A stretch of DNA of 15,663 bases. It comes from Alphaproteobacteria bacterium UBA3307 (lineage in GTDB: Bacteria; Pseudomonadota; Alphaproteobacteria; RF32; CAG-239). The notes below the pieces were generated by a model. It saw only the letters and a program-made list of their open reading frames with translations. It did no database searches and was not told the DNA's origin. A program made the position numbers and the translations under genes. Location of the stretch: NCBI GenBank assembly GCA_002361365.1, contig DEST01000030.1:1-15663 (forward strand), read 5' to 3'. Of the stretch, positions 7,902 to 14,691 are shown piece after piece (within the stretch, counting starts at the first letter, position 1; each line of letters starts with the position of its first letter).

Positions 7902-10145
7902 ATGAAAAAATACTTAAAAAAATTTATCCTTGCTTTACTTTGCATTTTATGTGTGCAGATGGTGTTTACATTGTTTAATCAGGCATTGGCTGCCCCCAGT
8001 CTGGAACCAAACAGCGGCGGTATGTTTGATAATCAGATTCTAGTCGAAATACACAGATTTATGCTCAAAACATATCGTTCTATGAGTCAGGTGCTTATGG
8101 TTGGACACGCCCTGATGTGTTATGCCGTAAAAGTAGATTATACCTGCTTTGGCATCAATTCTGATTGGGTAAAAATCTGCTTTTTAAAAATTCCTGATTT
8201 AACCTATTTATTGGTCGGATTTTTGATTTATTTTACCGGAATTTTAATTTCAATGTGTTTGGGTATGTATTTTGTTGATATTTGCTTTAAAATCGGCTTT
8301 GCCATAATTTTTATGCCGATTGCTATAGCTCTTTGGCCATTTCCTCCGACCAAAAATAAATTCAGCGAAAATTTAGGGATTATTATTCGCAATTCTATGT
8401 TGTTTATGCTGCTGGGAATCGGCGTTGCCTATTGCGTAAAACTTATATCAGAAGGTTTGTTTGAGGGTGGCAAAGAAGCTTTTTGGGATGCCATTGCCAA
8501 TGGTAAAAGTGAAGAATTAGCGGAAAGCTTTTCTCTTTTCAGTTCTCATATTTTTGTGGTGCTGTTTGCTTTGCTGTATGGTTTTAAAATTCTGCAAGGA
8601 AGTGTCAACAATTATCTTAATACATTTTTCAGTGATGCCGCTTTCGGCGGTGAAAGTCCGATGCATCATATGGGGACTCAAGCCGTTGGTATGGCTTATG
8701 CCAATACCGTTAAACCGGCAATGTCTTATGCCAAAGATGTAGCGACTCACCAAACCGGACGAGCTGTTTCCGGTCTGGGCTCCGGATTGATAAAAATGTC
8801 TTCGGCTGAAGGGCGCCAAGAACTTAAAAAAGGTATTACCGGCGGTTATAATCGCGTTATGGGCAGAGTAAATTCCGCCGCCCAAAAGACAGCCCACGCC
8901 ATCAGAAATCCGCGAGAAGTATATAACAATGCCATGCAAAAAGCGGCGCAAAGCGCCAATAAAGCCGTGCATAATGTCGGAGATGCCGTTAAAAGCATTC
9001 ACGACAATGTTACTGCCTTTGCTCCTACTCCGGGTTTGCGTGAAAGTTGGCGACAAGAACAAGTCAGCCGTTTTAATCAAATGGTAGATAAATATGCCGA
9101 TAAAATCGGAAATACCACCGAAAAAACTATTGCCCACGGCGGTGGTGCACTCAAAGATGTTGTCAAGCATCCGGTCAAAAATTACAACGCCGCGATGCAA
9201 GAAGCCGGTGCCGGCATCAATCAAGCCATACACGCCGGAGGAACCGCGGTTAAAAAGGCTTACCGTGCCGGAATTGACGCCGGTGTTGCTTTAGGTAAAG
9301 ATGATGCTTGGCGTGAAGAAAAATTAACTAACTTTAACGCCAAAGTAAATGCCGCAACCGATACTGTCGGAGCAATAGCTGAGATTGCTGTAGCTAAAGG
9401 TGGGGCCGGCGTAAAAGAAGTTGGCAAGCAAACGGTCGCAGCCACCGGCGCTGCTGCAATTAACACTATGCACGCCATCAGCGGTAATCCTGAACGCACA
9501 AATACCGCTGCAGTCAGAGAAAAGCTGCATCAAAAGCACGAAGCGGTAAATCAAGCGGTAGACAATATAAAAGCCGATATTCGAGAAATGCGAGAGGCTG
9601 CTTCTCAACCGGCGACTCCACTACAACCTGAATCAGAATCTACACTGACCAAACCGTTTAAAGACGTAGCCGACCCTATCGGTACGGTAGCAAAGTTAGC
9701 AAATAATGCCGAAGCATTGCGTGAAAGCGACCATAAAGTAATTATTAAAAAAACCGGACAAGTTGTATTCAGAGCTCTTAACAGCGTCAAAGCCGGCAGA
9801 CAAGCTGCCGCCAACAAACTTGCCGATGCCATTGAAAAAGCACCGCAAAAAGCTGACGACAAAATCAGACAAGCAGCACAAAGTGTCAGCGACACCGCAC
9901 ACACCGCCGCCCAAACTACTGTCGGCAAAGGAGCCAAATGGGTCGGTGAAAAAACTGTCGGTACTCTGGGCAAAGTATTAAAAGGCTTTGGAGATAACTT
10001 GGCAGATAACAGCAGTCACGTCAAAAAGAAAGAAAAATTTGACATGAACAGGTGGATAAATCAGGAAAATTATAGCGATGAAGCTAAAGAAAAGATGCAA
10101 GAAGCCGCTGAGAGAGAGAAATACCGGCAAATGGGTGAAAACTGA
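7902..10145 (+). CDS. C-terminal half of a split VirB6-like protein, with its own signal peptide and a helical repeat tail
   Basis: This 747-residue protein begins with a signal peptide (1-31, core to ALAA). It then has only the second part of the VirB6-like domain: the loop cysteine motif ALMC (Cys73), a membrane block at about 100-180 with FVDIC (Asp126) and LWPF (144-147), and a further helix at 213-232. About 500 residues follow that are rich in Ala, Lys, Asn and Val, predicted helical and probably cytoplasmic. They include two ungapped 87-residue tandem repeats (335-421 and 422-508). The start at 7902 is preferred because AAGGAG (7888-7893) is eight bases upstream and the signal peptide begins there. 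ATG 7878, which overlaps the previous stop, has no ribosome binding site. With the previous gene it makes one complete VirB6-like unit. The repeat tail has no family I recognise. Confidence 0.75.
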   Translation: MKKYLKKFILALLCILCVQMVFTLFNQALAAPSLEPNSGGMFDNQILVEIHRFMLKTYRSMSQVLMVGHALMCYAVKVDYTCFGINSDWVKICFLKIPDLTYLLVGFLIYFTGILISMCLGMYFVDICFKIGFAIIFMPIAIALWPFPPTKNKFSENLGIIIRNSMLFMLLGIGVAYCVKLISEGLFEGGKEAFWDAIANGKSEELAESFSLFSSHIFVVLFALLYGFKILQGSVNNYLNTFFSDAAFGGESPMHHMGTQAVGMAYANTVKPAMSYAKDVATHQTGRAVSGLGSGLIKMSSAEGRQELKKGITGGYNRVMGRVNSAAQKTAHAIRNPREVYNNAMQKAAQSANKAVHNVGDAVKSIHDNVTAFAPTPGLRESWRQEQVSRFNQMVDKYADKIGNTTEKTIAHGGGALKDVVKHPVKNYNAAMQEAGAGINQAIHAGGTAVKKAYRAGIDAGVALGKDDAWREEKLTNFNAKVNAATDTVGAIAEIAVAKGGAGVKEVGKQTVAATGAAAINTMHAISGNPERTNTAAVREKLHQKHEAVNQAVDNIKADIREMREAASQPATPLQPESESTLTKPFKDVADPIGTVAKLANNAEALRESDHKVIIKKTGQVVFRALNSVKAGRQAAANKLADAIEKAPQKADDKIRQAAQSVSDTAHTAAQTTVGKGAKWVGEKTVGTLGKVLKGFGDNLADNSSHVKKKEKFDMNRWINQENYSDEAKEKMQEAAEREKYRQMGEN
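8904..9425 (+). repeat. Two 87-codon tandem repeats in the tail of the split VirB6-like protein
   Basis: Residues 335-421 and 422-508 align without gaps. Matching landmarks are P..(V/N)YN.AMQ at the start, WRxE near position 49 of each unit, a VSRFN/LTNFN segment, and a KD/KE-V end after a Gly-rich turn. A shortened, more diverged third unit seems to follow (VREKL...AVNQAVDNI). The copies are diverged at DNA level, so the duplication is not recent. Confidence 0.75.
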
Positions 10146-10163
10146 AAATAAGGAAAGAATACG

Positions 10164-13100
10164 ATGAAAAACAAACTGAAAACATATGTAGGCATAAGTG
10201 CATTATTACTCGGATTGTTAATGCCGTATTTTTCCGCACACGCCGACACACAGCAGTCTTGTTCAAATCAATGCGGTCAAATACAATCTTGCAAACCTAA
10301 AATGAACGGCAAAGTTTTTGCTAACAGCGCCAGCAACCAGTTGAGTTCAAAATGCTTAGGGCAAAACAGTAAAGACAGTTGCTTTAACAGCGTTCCGGTA
10401 GATAAAGCCGGTTCTTATAACTCAGTCGGCAATCGTGGCTCTAGTCGAAATCACTATGGCACCGATATCGGTATGAACCAAAACGCGTGGACCAATGTCC
10501 GAGCATATCCGGTAGCAGACGGCGGTGAAATAGCTTTTACGGGCGTATCTTCTGACGGCGGGCGCACAATGGTAATCAACTATCCTAAAAAATGCTCCGG
10601 CGGCGGTAAGGGTTCCGGTGGATATCATACAGTATACCGCCATCTCTATAAATACGCCAAAACCGGCGGCTCGGTCGGTAAAAACGAGCCGATTGGCATT
10701 GTCGGCGGTTCTAACCGCAAAAGCAACAGCTCATGCGGGCTATGTGACCACCCAAATCAGGGCGGAAAATGTGCTAAAGGCTGTTATTACGCCATACATC
10801 TGCACATGGAATTGGAAGATGGTATTTTTTCCGGCAGCGGCACCCGTGCCACCGCATCCAAAACATTGATGCCTTATTGCGACAACATTAACACTTTGTG
10901 CGGCGGATGTCCGGTCAACAATAAATCGTGTGCCGGAAATTCCGGAGTATTTTCCAGCGGCAACGGCGGAGAAACAGATATGAGCGGATACAGCTCAGGC
11001 GGTTCAGGCTCCGGTGGCGGCAATTTTCAAAGCAATGTCGATAATCTGTCTCAAGAAGCTCAAGATGCCATTAACAGCCAATGCGAACTCTCTGAATATT
11101 TAGATTCTCAAAATTGCTTTTTCTGCGGCTTGTTCCGAACTTTATTTGATGCCGCCAGTTCATTTGCCAAATTGGCTGTTGATTCGCTGACCACATCCTG
11201 CAAAACCATTGTCGGAACAGGATTTTTGGTATGGCTGTGCTATTATGTATTAAAACAAATAGCAAACCTCGGGGGAGCATCTACCGGAGAAATGCTGAAA
11301 GGTATCTTATATCAGGGTTTCCGGGTTGCACTGGTTACGCTGATTTTAAGCAAGGCTGCCACTGTTTATGAGGCAATGGATTTAACCTTAAATCCCGTAA
11401 TGCAGACCGGTTTAAGCTTTGTCAACAGTATTAACAAGGATTCCACTTGTCCGGCCGACGCTCCTTATTTAAGCAATCTGATGGGATATGACGGGAAATA
11501 TTCTGACAGTAACGCCGATGGCGGACTGCCGCGCGAATTGGGTAAATCTATTTTGTGTAATATCAAAAAATTGGAAGATTCTACCGGTTTTATGATGAGC
11601 TTAGGCAATTATTCCATGTGTTTGGCCAGAAATGATTACAGCTTTTTACAAAACATTTTTCCGCATTTCGGATATTGGACAACCGGTGCGCTTTTGTGGT
11701 TGGCAGGTTTGATTATACTGCTGACTTTTCCTTGGTGTTTGATTGATTGTATGCTGCAAATGTGTATTGCGGCCGCGCTGATACCATGTGCTATTGCTTG
11801 TTATGCATTTAACATAACCAAAAAATATATGATAATTGTCTGGAACTTTTTTATGAATGCAATGTTCAACTTTGTATTTATGGGGCTTATTGTATATATT
11901 ATCAACAGTCACCTCAAAGACTGGATAGGAATGGATATAACTGATGCCAACAACTTTAATCACGAAGTGTTTATCACCGGTTGGGGCGACAAGGGTTTAG
12001 CTTGGTGGGGACCTAATTTTCTCAAAATTGCGGCAATTGTCTTTTTCTGCTACACCTTTTTTGAAGAAGTCGGAGATATGGCCAAAAAATTTGCCGAATC
12101 ACCTGGGCTCGGCGGCAAAGCCGGCATCGGGCGTATGGTAGGCGGCACTCTGCAATCAGCCGTAAATTCAGCCGGTATGGCAGGTGCAGGTTTAGCTTGG
12201 CAGGGCGCAAAAGCTACCGGTTCAGCGGCAAATTCGCTATTTGGCAACCAGATTCGCAGCGGCATAAATCATCTCAAAGGTCGAGCCATCGGAATGTTGC
12301 CGAAAGGCCAAAAGATTGTTAAAGATGGTAAAACCATCGGATATCAGCGGAATATTCGCTTTTTAGGCCGAGATATCAGCCGTACCATTACCAAAGATGA
12401 AAACGGAGTCTGGACATCAGAAAAATCCGTTCACAAGCGTTCTGCTACCGATAAGGCGTTTGAAAAAGTGTATGACGCCAACGGCAATATCCTAAAAGAT
12501 GCCAACGGTAATGATGTTTATCGCTATCGCAAACGCGTAGCCGGAATTACCACCGGTTATGAAGAAATGACGGCAACTCGTGATGCTAACGGCAATTTAG
12601 TTTATACTTCAGCCGACGGCAAAGCCAAGTTCACTATGGGAGAGAACGGGCAAATTCAGGATTACAAAACTCGCTTTACCGTAAATTTAGACAATCTTAC
12701 AACTCGCAAAATGTCTAAGGTTTATGACGAAAACGGTCGTGTGCTGAAAGATGCCGAAGGTAAAGATGTTTATCAGCTCAAGCATCAACTGTTCGGTCTT
12801 ACCATTGGCAAAGAACAGCTTAATACCCAAACTGATTCGGAAGGCAATACCACTTATATGTCTGCCGACCGCAAAAGCTCATTTACGGTTGATGGTAACG
12901 GACAACTCAATAATCTTAGTTTGCAACAACCATCACGCACAAAATCTGCCAAACAATATGGCACAACCCGTACGGTTAATGATGCCTTTGCCCAAACCAA
13001 ACAAAAGTTGGATACCAACGGTAATGTGGTCAGTTCGCAAACAACATTCCAAAATGTTTCATCAGACTATTTAGTCAACAAAGACGGTACTATCAACGAA

Positions 13101-14552
13101 TTTGCCTTCAATCAAATCAAAAACGGTACTCAAAATCCCGAAGTTGCTGCTACGGCAATGGTTTCTACCGTTTTACAAAGCCGCGGGCAACAGCTTGATA
13201 ACACTTATGCAAATCGAGATGTCAAAATCAATGATGATGGCTCATTTACCATAAATCAGACCAACACTGACGGCAGTACTCAAATAATTCACGCCCAAAT
13301 TATCGGCAACCAAATGGTGATAAATAATGCTCTGACTGATGCCAACGGCAACATATATATTACTAAAAGCAATGGAATGCAAACCAAAACAGAAAGCTAC
13401 ACACGGCGTTACAATAAAAAAACCGGCAAAATTTCATATTCATACCAGAGCCGCTTAAACTTTTCGGATAATTTACATAGCAAAAATTCACATATGGATG
13501 TGCTAAACGCTGACGGCCGTTGGGGCAACAATCTCGACCCGACCAAAGTTATGGCCGGATTTAGTGATGCCGACTATCAACAACATCTGGCTCAACTCAA
13601 ATTACAAAAATTACGTGCGAAATTACTCAAAGACCCGAAGGTCGGTGTCGATGGCTATAATAAATTACTTAAAGATAAAAATTCCGAGGTATATAAACTG
13701 AATGCGATGTTATCTCAAACCGGATTAAGCGAAGGCGTGGCTCGCACCCATGCCGGACAAGCTATGGAAGGATTGATGAAAAATCAACTTGCAGCTATCA
13801 ATACAATGATTAAAAAGCAAGAAAAAGGTCAAACCGAATTAGCTCAGGCCGAGCAGAAACTGCAAGCAGAACTCCGCCAAATTCAGCAAGAACGCCAAAG
13901 AGCCGAGCAAGAACTGACTCAAATTAAACAGCAAGAACAAGCGCAAAGCCGCAATGTAGAAATTATGCAGCAACGGCATAAAGCCGAATCTAAATTATAT
14001 GATTTAGAAATTAAAGAGCGTCAACTTAAAGAAAAATTGCAAGACACACAAAAGTCACAGGAGGAGAATCAACAAGAACTGGTACGTTTGCAACGCGCAC
14101 AACGCACTTTGTTGCGTCAAACGGAGCAAACTGAAGAACGTTTGCCGACAGAAGCTCAAAATCCGGAGCTTGAAGACGACAGCAACGAACGTGATAATTC
14201 GGCGCAAACAGAAGTAAGTGATGACGACAGCAATGACCGCGATGATGACAATGACGATAGTGACGATGAAGCCGCTAAAAAAGAGCAGGAAGAACTCGAA
14301 CGTCAAGAACAAGAAAATCTTCGTATTGAAAGAGAGTTGCAAACTTTGGAAATGGAATATGATTCGTTTGTCTCACAATATTCAGGCGTTTTAGGGCAGA
14401 TGGAAAATATTCAAAGTCAATTAAACAGTAGCGGTTTAAGCAATGATACACGTGCTGAGCTAATCCAGCAGTATGATTCTTTGGCCTCTCAGGCTCAGTC
14501 ATTATCTGATAGTATGGCGGAAAAACAACGTGAAATCAATCGTCTAAAATAG
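10164..14552 (+). CDS. M23 peptidase - VirB6-like - tandem repeat - coiled-coil fusion protein
   Basis: This 1462-residue protein has a signal peptide (1-27, AHA) and a Cys-rich N-terminus. An M23 (LytM-type) zinc endopeptidase follows at about 80-225: HYGTD gives His97 and Asp101, YRHL gives His160, and HLH gives His212 and His214. All expected metal-binding and catalytic positions are present, so it should cut peptidoglycan peptide cross-links. A Cys-rich insert (Cys191, 194, 203, 207) precedes the HLH motif. A Gly/Ser linker (about 273-287) leads to the VirB6-like domain: CFFC (318-321), membrane helices near 345-405, loop Cys486, and helices at 503-590 with LIDC (Asp528). Then come two 84-residue repeats (768-920), a long coiled coil (about 1205-1330), an Asp-rich tract (1337-1369) and a final coiled coil. 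AAGGA at 10150-10154 precedes the ATG. It is the last gene of the cluster. Confidence 0.82.
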   Translation: MKNKLKTYVGISALLLGLLMPYFSAHADTQQSCSNQCGQIQSCKPKMNGKVFANSASNQLSSKCLGQNSKDSCFNSVPVDKAGSYNSVGNRGSSRNHYGTDIGMNQNAWTNVRAYPVADGGEIAFTGVSSDGGRTMVINYPKKCSGGGKGSGGYHTVYRHLYKYAKTGGSVGKNEPIGIVGGSNRKSNSSCGLCDHPNQGGKCAKGCYYAIHLHMELEDGIFSGSGTRATASKTLMPYCDNINTLCGGCPVNNKSCAGNSGVFSSGNGGETDMSGYSSGGSGSGGGNFQSNVDNLSQEAQDAINSQCELSEYLDSQNCFFCGLFRTLFDAASSFAKLAVDSLTTSCKTIVGTGFLVWLCYYVLKQIANLGGASTGEMLKGILYQGFRVALVTLILSKAATVYEAMDLTLNPVMQTGLSFVNSINKDSTCPADAPYLSNLMGYDGKYSDSNADGGLPRELGKSILCNIKKLEDSTGFMMSLGNYSMCLARNDYSFLQNIFPHFGYWTTGALLWLAGLIILLTFPWCLIDCMLQMCIAAALIPCAIACYAFNITKKYMIIVWNFFMNAMFNFVFMGLIVYIINSHLKDWIGMDITDANNFNHEVFITGWGDKGLAWWGPNFLKIAAIVFFCYTFFEEVGDMAKKFAESPGLGGKAGIGRMVGGTLQSAVNSAGMAGAGLAWQGAKATGSAANSLFGNQIRSGINHLKGRAIGMLPKGQKIVKDGKTIGYQRNIRFLGRDISRTITKDENGVWTSEKSVHKRSATDKAFEKVYDANGNILKDANGNDVYRYRKRVAGITTGYEEMTATRDANGNLVYTSADGKAKFTMGENGQIQDYKTRFTVNLDNLTTRKMSKVYDENGRVLKDAEGKDVYQLKHQLFGLTIGKEQLNTQTDSEGNTTYMSADRKSSFTVDGNGQLNNLSLQQPSRTKSAKQYGTTRTVNDAFAQTKQKLDTNGNVVSSQTTFQNVSSDYLVNKDGTINEFAFNQIKNGTQNPEVAATAMVSTVLQSRGQQLDNTYANRDVKINDDGSFTINQTNTDGSTQIIHAQIIGNQMVINNALTDANGNIYITKSNGMQTKTESYTRRYNKKTGKISYSYQSRLNFSDNLHSKNSHMDVLNADGRWGNNLDPTKVMAGFSDADYQQHLAQLKLQKLRAKLLKDPKVGVDGYNKLLKDKNSEVYKLNAMLSQTGLSEGVARTHAGQAMEGLMKNQLAAINTMIKKQEKGQTELAQAEQKLQAELRQIQQERQRAEQELTQIKQQEQAQSRNVEIMQQRHKAESKLYDLEIKERQLKEKLQDTQKSQEENQQELVRLQRAQRTLLRQTEQTEERLPTEAQNPELEDDSNERDNSAQTEVSDDDSNDRDDDNDDSDDEAAKKEQEELERQEQENLRIERELQTLEMEYDSFVSQYSGVLGQMENIQSQLNSSGLSNDTRAELIQQYDSLASQAQSLSDSMAEKQREINRLK
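12465..12923 (+). repeat. 84-codon tandem repeat with DxNGN motifs
   Basis: Residues 768-851 and 852-920 of the M23-VirB6-like fusion align without gaps for 69 residues. Both start KVYD(A/E)NG, continue LKDA(N/E)G(N/K)DVY, and carry TSAD/MSAD and (E/G)NGQ at equal offsets. A weaker, shorter copy may precede them (about 718-765). Further DxNGN-like motifs occur later in the protein. The pattern recalls the short beta-hairpin repeats of RHS/YD and similar proteins, but the usual YD consensus is not present. Confidence 0.75.
14174..14270 (+). other. Asp-rich acidic tract in the large fusion protein
   Basis: Residues 1337-1369 are dominated by Asp with Ser, Asn and a few Arg, between two coiled-coil segments. 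The codons are a mixture of GAT and GAC, so this is not a simple trinucleotide expansion. Such tracts can act as flexible spacers, bind divalent cations or mimic nucleic acid; the sequence does not decide between them. Confidence 0.6.
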
Positions 14553-14691
14553 TGTTGTAAAACAATCTGTTTGCAGACAATATACGAATATTTTGCACAA
14601 AATTATGTATATAAACATTATTTTTGCCTTGCATTTTGTCATAAAACGAATATTATAAGGCAAAATGTTATATAGATTATAGGGGTGCAAA
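14553..14691 (+). promoter_or_regulatory. Regulatory spacer upstream of the HTH gene
   Basis: This 139-base AT-rich gap ends the VirB6-like cluster and precedes the regulator. It has a candidate promoter, TTGCAT (14629-14634) and TATTAT (14651-14656) with 16 bases between. Short weak stems follow the cluster stop (TTGTaaaACAA and TCTGtttgCAGA at about 14555-14576), but no T-run follows, so I do not call a terminator. The ribosome binding site AGGGG at 14681-14685 is six bases from the ATG. Confidence 0.5.
14584..14675. repeat. Imperfect direct repeat and 9-bp inverted repeat overlapping the HTH-gene promoter
   Basis: ACGAATATT occurs at 14584-14592 and again at 14646-14654. In both cases it is followed by a similar GC(A)-CAAAAT..T(G)TATAT stretch, giving two related boxes of about 30 bases spaced 62 bases apart. 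Independently, TTTTGCCTT (14622-14630) and AAGGCAAAA (14657-14665) are exact inverted complements 26 bases apart, flanking the candidate -35 and -10. This is the layout expected of an operator for an autoregulated HTH protein; binding is inferred. Confidence 0.5.

Noticed and set aside
7870..7905. Programmed frameshift joining the two VirB6 halves
   Set aside because: No slippery heptamer at the junction, and the second gene has its own ribosome binding site and signal peptide, so two separate polypeptides are more likely.
8517..9233. 238-codon minus-strand open frame
   Set aside because: It mirrors the codon pattern of the VirB6-like tail on the plus strand, has no ribosome binding site, and the plus-strand frame shows signal peptide, membrane motifs and tandem repeats.
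14553..14580. Rho-independent terminator after the cluster
   Set aside because: Only 4-base stems are present and no T-run follows, so the evidence is too weak to call one.
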